64,000 bases of DNA from Heterostelium multicystogenum. Lineage: Eukaryota; Evosea; Eumycetozoa; Acytosteliales; Acytosteliaceae. Shown piece by piece: positions 50,344 to 60,221 of the stretch; the first letter of the stretch is position 1; every line of letters starts with the position of its first letter. Below the pieces are notes generated by a model that ran no database searches, was not told where the DNA came from, and saw nothing but the letters and a program-made list of their open reading frames with translations. The stretch is taken from positions 78,374-142,373 of the forward strand of contig RCNN01000068.1 of assembly GCA_003667245.1 (NCBI GenBank), read 5' to 3'. The translations under genes were made by a program, and so were the position numbers.

Positions 50344-51136
50344 GTTGTTTTCTTTATAATATAATTGTGTTGCTTTTGAGTTGAGTCTTTGGTTGTTGTT
50401 GAGAAGGTTTCTTTTTATAAGTGATTTGTGATTGAAGTAGAAGTCGATGTTGTTTAATCTGGTTGTTGGATTTATAAGTGGATGGTTGGTGTTAAGTTTA
50501 AATTTGTATTTTTTACAAATTGAGAAGAATTTGAAGTGACTAGTTGATTTTAATTTTGGTATGTTGGTGTCGATGAATAATGAGTTGGGATTACCATGAA
50601 TGGATTGTAGTTTCCTCCAAAAGCTGAATGTAGTAGTAATAAGAAGATAGTTATTAAGGTTGAGTAGTCTATAGAATGTGTGTGCTGTGTGATATTCATC
50701 TGCATCTAGTAATGAGGTAAGGTTGAATCCAAATAGTTCGGTTGGTGAGTGAAAGAGGTGGGATGTGGTGTTTCTGAACCAATATTTGAGTTTGAGTTGT
50801 TTGAGATTTAAAGTGTCAAATAGTTTGAGTTGTGTTTTAGAGAAGTTGGTGATACCCATTCCATAGGTGATGGCTGGATTGGTAAAGGCGTTGATTGCTC
50901 TAATATATTGGTCAGTGTATAAGAAGTTTCTTCCAAGGGATTCAAGGACTGGTTTGCCTTTGTTCAGAACATGTTTGTAGTGGTTTCTCCATTTGAGAGA
51001 GGGGAGTATGTGCAGACCAAGGTATTTGTAGGTTCTACCATCTTTTAAAAAGATATTGGTTGTCCTTTCAATAGTATTGTGTTGTATGGATTGTTGATTT
51101 TGTCTTTGTTGGTTTTTGTGATTTCTTAGTACTTAG
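49340..51136 (-). pseudogene. Retrotransposon ORF2 remnant: RT thumb, RNase H, zinc knuckle
   Basis: The frame from 51136 to 50086 contains KYLGLHILPSLKWRNHYKHV, a typical segment after the RT palm; the palm itself (YADD) is missing. After an Asn run comes IYTDGSCF, the first RNase H motif. A frameshift between 50110 and 50182 moves to a second frame with FNTELQAI, then ILTNSQSSI where the usual third acidic residue (TDS) is Asn, then GNDVADNLAK. It ends with C-x2-C-x9-H-x4-C (CIHC...H...C) before the stop at 49340. Truncation, frameshift and the Asp-to-Asn change all indicate a dead copy. Confidence 0.75.
50277..50345. repeat. (ATT)n trinucleotide tract
   Basis: Nearly pure ATT repeats on plus (AAT on minus), encoding a run of more than 20 Asn inside the retrotransposon frame just before RNase H. 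Likely a slippage expansion after insertion. Confidence 0.9.
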
Positions 51137-51160
51137 AGTTAATAATGTTAGTCAAGGAAA

Positions 51161-51234
51161 GTCAGGATGGTGTAGTTGGTTATCACAAAACCTTAACACG
51201 GTTTGGGTCATGGGTTCGATTCCCATTCTTGATA
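51161..51234 (+). tRNA. tRNA-Val (anticodon AAC)
   Basis: Cloverleaf read by eye. The acceptor stem GTCAGGA pairs with TCTTGAT, with two G-T pairs and discriminator A. The D arm starts GTG and closes CAC with GTTGG in the loop. The anticodon stem AAACC/GGTTT encloses loop TTAACAC, giving anticodon AAC for codon GUU (Val). The T arm ATGGG-TTCGATT-CCCAT is perfect. A-box (TGGTGTAGTTGG) and B-box (GGTTCGATTCC) promoter elements are present. No intron. It is flanked upstream by a retrotransposon fragment and downstream by coding debris. Confidence 0.9.
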
Positions 51235-51237
51235 AAA

Positions 51238-51252
51238 TTTTGTCAATTTTTT
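51238..51252 (+). terminator. RNA polymerase III terminator
   Basis: TTTT at 51238-51241 and a T6 run at 51247-51252 directly after the tRNA end. Confidence 0.75.
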
Positions 51253-51590
51253 GATACGCATGCGGGATAGTGATAGCGCTTCTATCTGTCGACGATCTTC
51301 AACCATTATGCCTCTCAATTCCCACCTACCATTGGTCACTCGAGCAGTCCTATGCTCTGTTAACCAGACGTGATATAGTTTTCTGTCTTGGTCTCCATCA
51401 TATACCACCAAATATGGAAGTTCTACTGTAATGTAACTTAGGTAATACCCCTGTTGTCGAAAACGATCTATTGTCCAATTCGCTTATCCTGTCGGAGTAT
51501 CATAATCATGTATCTGTCTTGTCTCTCATCTCTAAGAACGACGTCGTTAAGCTCCGTGCCAAACTCATGTAATTCAACCAGTGTAGCTCT
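51244..51590 (-). pseudogene. Coding remnant of unknown family beside tRNA-Val
   Basis: On the minus strand a protein-like frame (VELHEFGTELNDVVLRDERQ) runs from a possible acceptor near 51590 and shifts frame near 51485. It then continues (YYLSYITVELPYLVVYDG, then LTEHRTARVTNGRWELRG) into the tRNA. It is less AT-rich than the surroundings and has no start or plausible end. The plus strand is also partly open at 51440-51750 with one stop. It may be a piece of a second tRNA-targeting retroelement, but no diagnostic domain is visible. Confidence 0.35.
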
Positions 51591-51599
51591 GTATCAGCT

Positions 51600-52176
51600 G
51601 CTTCATCAACTTCTCACACTATTTTCAACTCCTATCCAAATCATATCAACCAATTTCAGCTCATCGCAACTATCAATCTATCTCGTACAACTATATTAAC
51701 TTTATATGACGAAAATAGAATACATAAAAAGAAAGAAAAAAACAAATAGAAAACTGATGGCTTCGGTCATCCGAGAAATAAAGCTTAATACTTCAATTTT
51801 TACTCCTTAAAAAAAAAAAGAAAAGTTATTGTTCCCAAGATTTTTACTGAATTTCGACATTCGTAAAAATCTGGAATTTTGATAACTCACAAACCCACGT
51901 TTTCGTACATTATAAATACCAATCAAATCAACCTAGATTATTATTAATAAATAAACTTTTTACAAATAATTTATAAATATAAAAATTCATGAAACGATAA
52001 AACCGAAAAGTAAACAATTCCTAATCAGATTTAATTTGATACAACTATAGAAATATCTAACCTGTGTATCATATATTGTATACAAAAATAGACACCATAA
52101 AATCTATTTAATCCGTATCCGAATTGATTTGAACAATTTACATATAATTTATTTACAGACTTTTAAGTTGTATTCA
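51600..52176. other. AT-rich spacer
   Basis: No supported gene; includes the 3' flank of the kinase gene. Confidence 0.6.
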
Positions 52177-53705
52177 TCAAAAAAGTTGAGATGATGACGG
52201 TCTGTTTGTAAAATGTTGGACCATTTTCTCTATAAATATTGACTCTATGGGAAATAGATGCTTAAAACATACAGGAAGAGATAAAGTCTTCTTTAAATCG
52301 ACAGAGAAACTATTCGCTCCATTGTTGTATTGAAATTTGAGAGAAGTTCATAATATATAGCACCAACACTGTATACATCTGTATTTAAATTGTAATTGAT
52401 TCCTTCTTCCTGCTCTGGACTACTATAAAGAAAAGTACCAACAGCCTTTCTCTTTCCATTGGAATTTTTGAGAGAGTCGATTGTCGTTGCCAATCCAAAG
52501 TCCCCAATCTTTAAGTTAATCCTCAGTTTGTTGTTACTTTTCTTTTGGTAATCAATGAATAAATTGTCAGGTGTAATATCTCGATGCACGACACCATTTG
52601 AATGCAAATATGATAGGCCTTTCAACAACTGTAAAATGATCTCTTTGTATTTCTGCCAATCTGGATGACGATGGTGATAAAAGAGAAGTTGATTGAATCC
52701 AATTCGCAATGTTCCAGAACATAGCTCCATTTGAATAAATAAATACTGAGATGGACTATCAAGAATTGATTTTGGCTGTTCGTTCGAATAATTGATGAAG
52801 TTCTTGTTGTGTTGATGGAAAAAATATTCATTGTCACTGCTGTTAAATGATGAAGATACTGATAATGAAACCGAAGAGGAGTTAATTGTGTTCCAGTCAA
52901 TTTCTTCTCCATAAGATGAATCGGTTGTTGGTCTCTTACTGTTAACTGTCAATGAGGAACTCGAAGATGAAGAACCAGGGCTTGTTGATGTTAAAACATT
53001 AATGTTACTACTATTACTATTAATATTACTATTATTTTTCATTTATATTCTCCAACCAAGAACTGTAATATCTCATTATATTTTTATGTGATAACTTTGA
53101 CATTATTCTAACTTCCTTTAATACTCGATCGGCCTGCTTAGTATTTGGGGTAAAATCCAATCTTTTTACGGCATACTCAACTTCGTCCAAAAATATGTAA
53201 ACATTTATAAACTACACCGAAAACCACCTTTTCCAATTTGTCCAATTGTAGTGAAATCACTATTATATCGACTATTTTTAAAAACCATTACTATTAATAT
53301 TGATATTTTGTTGGTGCTGATGATGTTCACTTTGAGGGTGTTGATTTTGTAGTGGTGAACTGTTGGATGTAGAATATGATCTATTATTAATTTTATTATT
53401 ATTAACAAGTTGTTGGTTATTGTTAGTAACTGTTGTAGACGTTGATGTTGATTTTAGATGAGTAGTTGTTTCTGATTGTGCTAACTTTAGGCCTGAACCT
53501 ATTAGTTTTTTATTAGAAGAGCCTGTACAAAGTTGGTAGGGAGTATTGACTTTCCAGCTACTTTTGTTCCAACGCTGTAACTATTACTACTATTATTACT
53601 GCCACTATTAACATTGGAATTCGTGGAGGCGGCAGCAGGGGATGGAGAATTAGCTGCTATAAAAGTAGGTGTGGCAACATTTCTGATATTCAATAACTTC
53701 CACAT
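52177..53705 (-). CDS. eIF2-alpha-type Ser/Thr protein kinase, several frameshifts
   Basis: Starts at 53705 (MWKLLNIRNVATPTF), with a Ser/Asn-rich N-terminus and a glycine loop (IGQIGKGGF) near 53215. The beta-3 lysine is in YAVKRL. A Ser-rich insert lies between the N- and C-lobes as in GCN2/PERK-type kinases, followed by VVHRDITPDNLF, KIGDFGLATT, VGTFLYSSPEQ and the TDVYSVGAIYYELL-TTMER words typical of eIF2-alpha kinases. The C-terminal lobe ends with NRPSSSQLF at 52177. The catalytic-loop Lys usually found after HRDL is Thr here. Frame breaks near 53515, 53285, 53210-53190, 53045 and 52300 are mostly in homopolymers, which argues for errors rather than a dead gene. It may belong to the Ifk group; I cannot choose a member. 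Confidence 0.7.
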
Positions 53706-53929
53706 GATAGAGTTAGTATATTCTACCCAATAGGACTATGTTTTTTGTTTAATGAATTTCTTTTAGAAATATTGAAATAAATATAAATTAAAATAAAAAA
53801 TGCATCAAATGATGTATTTTTCAGAAATCACCAACTCATTATTTGGTCAGCAATCTGAAATATAGATCACACCAGATTGTTTTCAAAAAAACTTAAAATT
53901 CGCGCATATATTTATTTACTATTTTTAAT

Positions 53930-54220
53930 TTAACCATGAGTAAAAGTTGGAGTTGAATCAAAGATGTTTCCACCAATGGGTGTACCCATTCTAAAGTTAA
54001 AGTTATAGTAGTCTCCTTTAGATGGCGACACTGATTGTTGATTGAAACTGATTGGATGTCCTATAGAACATGAGAGTGGGGAAGATGGGAATATTTGTTC
54101 ATCTACATCTTCAAGGTTGTCGGCCCATGGATCATGATTGAGGAGTTGGACATCTTCATTGCGTAGGAAGGACTAATCTCTGAGGCAAGTGAGGTGATGG
54201 AAATTAGTTGGTTTTTCCAT
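53930..54220 (-). CDS. Small unrecognised protein with one in-frame TAG
   Basis: Ninety-six codons from ATG 54220 to a TAA at 53930-53932, with a single TAG at codon 16. After it the frame is well composed (LLNHDPWADNLEDVDEQIF, then KGDYYNFNFRMGTPIGGN). The bases before the TAG (branch-like ACTAAT and a pyrimidine tract) could instead be the end of an intron, with the TAG as part of the acceptor and the true start further upstream. No family recognised. Confidence 0.4.
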
Positions 54221-55755
54221 TTTATCTTTTAAATGTATATATATTTTATATGAAAAGTATTACTTTAATTGAAGTAACTAGTGTGTAGTTGTAGTTGTTT
54301 GTACAAGATAGATTGAAAACTGAATTATTGATTTAAAATATTATTCAATTTGAGTAAAATATCGGATGTAAATATATCTTATGAGGCAGATTCAATTATT
54401 TTCTATATGTATAATTGTTTGTTGATTCTATGGATTGATATTTAGAAACTTATTGACGAGAAAGAATGATTGACTAGCTAGATTAAATACGAAATTTCTC
54501 TTTGGCTAACTCTAGAGGAAGTTTAAAAAAGATATTTAGATTTGAATAGATACTCGTAAGTAGTAAGATGAATAACATCTAATCCCGGCAAGACAAATAG
54601 AATCAGGAATAAAAAAAAACTATGGCCAAGCCAACTAACGAATTGTAATAAACAATCTATCCAATTGGCTTGATCGTCGTAATGCGAAGAGACAATAATC
54701 ATACATACTGTTGTGGTTCGAATTTATGTATAATTGTTATTTACAATGCTTAACTAATTACAATAAAATGTATAGAAACTATAGGTTGACAATTATATAA
54801 ACTATTGGCCAAACATAGTCGTCAATCAAAAATAATGAATAAAAGATTAGGTTTAAATTACAAATGTGTTGGTCGGATGTAGTGTGTCTACCTACTCTAG
54901 GAGGAAATTAAATTGATAGGTAATATGTATAAAACAAAAGTGATTTTAAAACATAATATTGGTAATACTAATTGGGTATATATACCTATTGATTAGTTAT
55001 CATGATGTAATAAATAGATGATAATCTATTGAACAGGTATGATATCAATATTGTATGGAGATTTTTGGTTGATATTATTTTGTTTATTTTTATTGTTTCG
55101 TATTCAACTATACATATATAGTCATGTATATGTTGTCACATTGAGTTTGAATTGTGATTTTTTATTGTTGTGTGTGTTTGGTTATAACATATTTATACTG
55201 TATATTATGTTTCATGTTAAAAACATGTTATAAAATACGAATTGTGTGTGGGTGTTGTTTTATAAAATATATTTAAATTTTAATAGAAGATTGGATTGTG
55301 TTGGTTTTTGATTTTAATTCAAACTTATTTTTAGTAGTTTTTAAAATGGCAATATTCCATATTTGTAATTGGGTAGTTAAAAAAATGCAACATACAAGCT
55401 ATAACAATAACTTACTTCTATATTACGAAATGTGAATTGCAAAACTTAGACTAATAAATATTAATATTATCATAAAAAATATATACAGAAACAAAAAAAA
55501 AAAAAAACAAGCAATAACTCTGTAGAAATTCAATTATTTATAAATAAAGCTATTATTGAAATTATAGTTTAAAATAACTATCTTGAGAGATCACATAGGT
55601 AAAAAATAAGTTATTTTGAATAATAATTAATAATAAATCAAACTCATCGGATTCGCTTTTTTGGTTCAGTTATTGTTGTTGTTTTTTTGTTTTTAGTTTG
55701 TTTAAGTTGTCGTGCCGTGAATATATATTTGCAAAAGATACATGATGTTTATCTT
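54221..55755. other. Gene-poor AT-rich stretch
   Basis: I see no supportable gene. A hydrophobic frame near 55039-55233 is explained by T-rich composition. Confidence 0.5.
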
Positions 55756-55992
55756 TTAGAAGTTGGTAGCGAAGACAGTAATTGTTCTGAATCACCAGGT
55801 GATGATTCGAATGGTTCAAAAATAAGATGCCGATGAACATCAGTCAAACAAAAAGATAATTTTTATGCATATAATACCGAATATTTTTGATTTTTAAGGT
55901 GTTAAAGAGAGACTTACATTTGAAAAAGATCTTTGGTGATTATATTAAAGAAAGGTACTTGTACGACTTGCAGGATATTTGGTTTATTTGCA
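55756..55992 (-). CDS. Possible two terminal exons of an unknown gene
   Basis: An exon-like segment 55918-55992 is bounded by CCCTTTAG and GTAAGT. It joins in frame across a possible 131-nt intron to 55756-55786, ending in TAA. Together they give about 35 residues (NKPNILQVVQVPFFNIITKD...). No upstream exon was found. This is a weak call based on splice signals and amino-acid texture. Confidence 0.25.
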
Positions 55993-57271
55993 CTAAAGGG
56001 AAAAACTTGAAAATTCTTTATAAAGATGTGTATTTAAATAAATAAATAAATAATAATATTTTTATTGTTAATAGATTATAGCTGTTTGAAAGTAATAAGA
56101 ATAAATAATTTAGAAGGTTGCTTGAAAAGATATTAGTATTAATTAGGTATTAGGTATTGGGAATGAATTGATTTGTTATGAAATGGATGATGATGTTATT
56201 GTTTGTTATTGTTGTTGATGATTGATGATGAAGTATGATAATATATAATTTATAATTAAATATATTTAGAAGTTGAAATATATACAAGTTGGTGGTGTTG
56301 TTGGTTGTGGTGGTACTTAATTCTGTAGAATGATTATATTTAAGATGAAAGATAGATAATAGATAATAGTTAAAAATAACAAAATTAAAATCAAAAGAGA
56401 GAGTTGTTAGAGTTAGTTACACAACAGCTTTGAATTGAATCAAGAATTCTGCACAAGGTTGATGTTATTGTTATTGTTATTATTGCTTTCAACTAATATT
56501 AAAGTTTTTGAGCTAATTTATATGAATAGCACAAGTTAGGATTTTGAACAATAGAATTACCATTATAAAGAGTTAGAATGTTGTGTGATTATTAATATTT
56601 ATAATCATCAACACTCATCATCATCCCACACCTTAAACAATACACCAATCAAACCCCCAACTTAAAAACATATCCTAGTTGATTCATCAATAACAATGGA
56701 GGGGGTTTAGAACATGAAATTGAATTACCACCCAAACACACACATATAATATATATTTATATATTTATATATATATATATAATATAACGTAACACACAAG
56801 ACACAGAACACACATATATATGTATTTCAAATCAACCTATAAATATTTAAAATTCAGATTGTGTATGGTCATATAATAGTAATGATGATGTTTGTATATC
56901 CAATGAACTCTATCAAAGGGTGTCATTCAACGTTGATCTAAAGCAATAAGAAAGAATAACGTATTAACAAGGCAAATACATGAAATACAGAAAGACTGAT
57001 AGGTTTGGTAGGTAAGTTAGTGTGATGTTGTTTGATGGTGAGTGCTAATGCGATTGATCGACACAAATATATACATGGTAGGAGCATAAATGTATAGTAT
57101 ATTTGATGTTTGGAGGGGAGAGGGTGGAGGTAGTTATTTTCTTAACACCTTAAATCAAGTTGTTTTAATTACTTTAGTTTGATGGTGATTGGTGTGGTTT
57201 GGATTGACAGTGAGTTATGTATAATTTGAATTTCATTCAGCTTGGCAATTAGAATACGAAATCACCGACCC
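55993..57271. other. Long non-coding stretch
   Basis: AT-rich with simple TA and GTTATT tracts. A very short coding-like end (FLIQFKAVV, stop near 56410) on the minus strand is too small to call. Confidence 0.4.
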
Positions 57272-57367
57272 TTATCTCAATGTACTATCTAGATCACCAT
57301 CTTGGTAAACTTCAAACAACGATTGAGCAAAAAGATTACCATTCATTGTAGTTGGAACAGCACTTGC
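57272..57367 (-). CDS. Possible terminal exon of an unknown gene
   Basis: Thirty-one codons after a clear acceptor (TTGTATACAG), reading ASAVPTTMNGNLFAQSLFEV and ending DSTLR then TAA. It is less AT-rich than the surroundings. The upstream exons were not found; a similar segment at 57568-57639 may belong to the same or an alternative transcript. Confidence 0.3.
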   Translation of the reverse strand, partial: ASAVPTTMNGNLFAQSLFEVYQDGDLDSTLR

Positions 57368-57567
57368 CTGTATACAATATTACTGGGATAAATATAAATG
57401 TTATTATTATTATTAAACATTTATGGTTGATTTGAACTACTTTGATGATAGCAATAATTATCAATATAAACAACCTCGCTTGTTGCTATGAGATGTCTCA
57501 TTATTATATCACAGTTCTATGCTTAAATGATGATGATGTTATTGATGATGAAATTGTATATAGATTT

Positions 57568-57639
57568 TTAACATAACAGGCATGGTTGTATGATATTTGT
57601 GGCTCGTTGACCTACATTCCAATCCGGATATCTTGTATC
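57568..57639 (-). CDS. Possible exon of an unknown gene
   Basis: After an acceptor (AAATTAACAG) the minus strand reads TRYPDWNVGQRATNIIQPC and reaches a stop at 57568-57570. If the exon ends at a GT before the stop it could continue elsewhere. Weak evidence. Confidence 0.25.
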   Translation of the reverse strand, partial: DTRYPDWNVGQRATNIIQPCLLC

Positions 57640-58341
57640 TGTTAATTTTATACCAAAGTTAGTAGATTAAGTGCTTGTAAGTATGGATCATGAAAATATC
57701 ATGTCCATTTAAGCTAAAAATAAACTGTCAATAGAATTAAAAGTTACTATTTGTAATTACATGGAACTTCATTTTCTTTTTGATTACAATCACTATCCAA
57801 CTAATCATAATAAAAAACAATACAATGATACAATCAGGAAAATTAATAATAACTTTCAAGACTTTCTTTGGAATTTAGTCAATCAATTACTTATTACACC
57901 TTTTTAATAGTCATAGTAACAAACTTCAGGAATTTTAATCAATCATAGAAAACTGATAAAGAATAACCATTGACCCAACAATTCTAATTTATAATGTTAG
58001 AATTTGGAACACAAACAAAACAATCAAATAAATTACTACTACTATTATTATAACATAGTGATATTTACTTGTAAAGATTGAATATAGTAACTTGTTAAAG
58101 TGTTAAAAATAGATCAATTAAATTGTGTAAACTTTACCTCCTACCTTTTCTTCAAATCAAATTTTTAAGTTTATTTTAATAAACAATTTGAAATATGGTT
58201 TGAAAGAAATAAAGAAAAAGCGGGAGGCACCCTTTCATTAATGATTTGATTTTATAATTAAAATATTGTGTGCTGAAAACCAACTTGCTTAAGACTTGAA
58301 TGATTGATCACTTGAACAACATCAATCAATTAATCAATCAA
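57640..58341. other. Non-coding stretch
   Basis: AT-rich with no supported feature. Confidence 0.5.
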
Positions 58342-58863
58342 TCAAAAAAAATTGAATTCCTTATTATAAGAATTACCAACAACACACAACAGGTGAAAAA
58401 CATTGGTTATCCAAACAATATGGTATTGACCAAAGTTCTTTATATACATGGAATACGGTCTGAAGTTTGATATAATAAAAATAAATAAAAAAGTAGATAT
58501 GAAATGTAGCTTGGTGAGGAAGAGAAGGAGTGGTGATGGTTGTTAGGAGGAGGGGTGGCGGTACTTGTGGTGATGGTTTGGTGCTGAGGGGTGGTGGTTT
58601 GGTTGTGTTTATGATTATGGTTTGATGAAAATTGTAGTGATCAGGTAGCGAAATCACTATTATTTACCTTTGGGTGTTGATTTATCAATCTACTAGGAAA
58701 ATTACATGGTGATATTTGTGCTGGACTTTGTCGTTAAATTGTTATAGTTGGTGCTATTGTATATATCACCAGTTCTTTCTCCTATTATTACTGTTAAGAT
58801 GGTTGATGAGCATCTTCTACTAGCACTACTACTACTACAACATTCATTATATATCTTCACCAT
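58342..58863 (-). CDS. Possible two-exon small protein
   Basis: Exon 58706-58863 starts with ATG (MVKIYNECCSSSSASRRC) and ends at GTAATT. Exon 58342-58459 follows the acceptor CTTCAG and continues in frame (PYSMYIKNFGQYHIVWITNV) to a TGA, giving 91 residues. The assumed 246-nt intron is long and contains a Pro/Thr-rich, GC-richer piece that could itself be coding, so the model is uncertain. Confidence 0.3.
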
Positions 58864-60221
58864 TCAATTGTGCACAGACAAAGCATTAATAATTTTAATA
58901 GGACATTTTATAATTTTAATAATAAACAATTCAAAAACAAAGAAATATTCTATGTTATATTGGTAATAAATATTAGTACTATAATTAATTCGACATAGAT
59001 AACAGTCAACATTCAAAATAGTTTGCTTGCAGATTGCTACTAAATTTTAAATTTAGTATCAAACAATAATAGTAATACTTTTGATCATAAGAAGTAACAC
59101 TTTAACCAAGCATTGTTCAATCTCCCTCCTCAACTCACCAAATTTAAATTAATGTTTCCATTTAAATATACATCTATCACTCTCTGATTTATAAATCAAT
59201 AACAAAAAGAAATATTATTTATAAATCATCATTTCACCCAATCCCTCAAATCCACATTTGGTTCTGCTTTCTTCCAACTACCAGTTATTTAAGCTTTTTT
59301 AATGTGATTGTAGATCGGTCAGTTGATGTTATCCTCAGCATATCAAATCAATACTATTTATACCTCACTATTATAGTATTATTTAAGTGCTCCAGTCTTT
59401 GATTTTACATTTTTATATATTCAAACCAAACATACATTAATTAATTATTGCAACTAAACTAAACTAGACTAGTTCTAAATTTATAACCAAAGTACAAGTT
59501 TTAATCATACAGCAACAGTAGATATATTATTACTATTATTACTATTATTATTATATTATTATTTAGTATAACTTTGTAAATCTATAGATACTCTAAACAA
59601 AGAAGATAAGAAAAGAACCAAGTAGAAAAAGCAAAGAAAGTAAAGCACCATACATGCAGGCTGGCTAGATAGAAAACCTTTATTTTGAAGAGATAGAAAA
59701 GATATTTTTTAAACAAAAGAATCTATTTTATATTATGAATGAAATTCAGTGTAATCCACATCTAAAATGTAAATATTAAACATCATGTTTTAAAATATTT
59801 TGTAAAAAACCCCCAAAATCCGCAGATTGATCAAAAGTGTTGCTAAAACTATTTATTTACACATCGAAGATTTCGATGGTCTTTGTCTCAATTTCTGTTT
59901 TTAGATCTATTTTTTTCATATTTATCTTAATTTTTTTTAGTTTTATTTTTTTTGATGTGAAAGATTCTTTCCCCACGATCTATCTCAGATATTCTTTATC
60001 ATCAGGATTTATTCTCATTTTCAGTGCGAAAAAAATATAAAACTAATTTATTAACTTTTATTTTCAATTTAATAGTAGTAGTAGTCTAAATAACCATCAA
60101 AGTGAATAGCATACAAATATTTTAATATATACAGTGCAAAACAACCCTTTGCCATAAAGAAATTTCATCTTTGCATTGAGTGTCTTCACTCGATATAGAA
60201 CAATAGTTATTTAAATAAACA
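58864..60221. other. Upstream region of the RasGEF gene
   Basis: AT-rich, no supported gene. It includes pyrimidine-rich patches near 59130-59290. It presumably contains the RasGEF promoter. Confidence 0.5.

Larger units (their letters stand above)
48960..51136 (-). mobile_element. 5'-truncated non-LTR retrotransposon fragment
   Basis: Minus-strand element containing the RT thumb region, an RNase H domain and a terminal zinc knuckle (see the coding entry). Its 3' end is taken to be the A-rich (T-rich on plus) region near 48970-49040. The 5' end is an abrupt loss of coding frame at about 51136, only 24 bases upstream of a tRNA-Val gene. No target-site duplication could be identified. Dictyostelid TRE elements insert at fixed distances from tRNA genes, and the position fits that habit. 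Confidence 0.65.

Noticed and set aside
55039..55233. Hydrophobic 64-codon frame
   Set aside because: Very T-rich, no splice or family support.
58373..58657. Pro/Thr-rich minus-strand frame of 94 codons
   Set aside because: It conflicts with a better spliced model in its second half; kept only as an alternative to the assumed intron.
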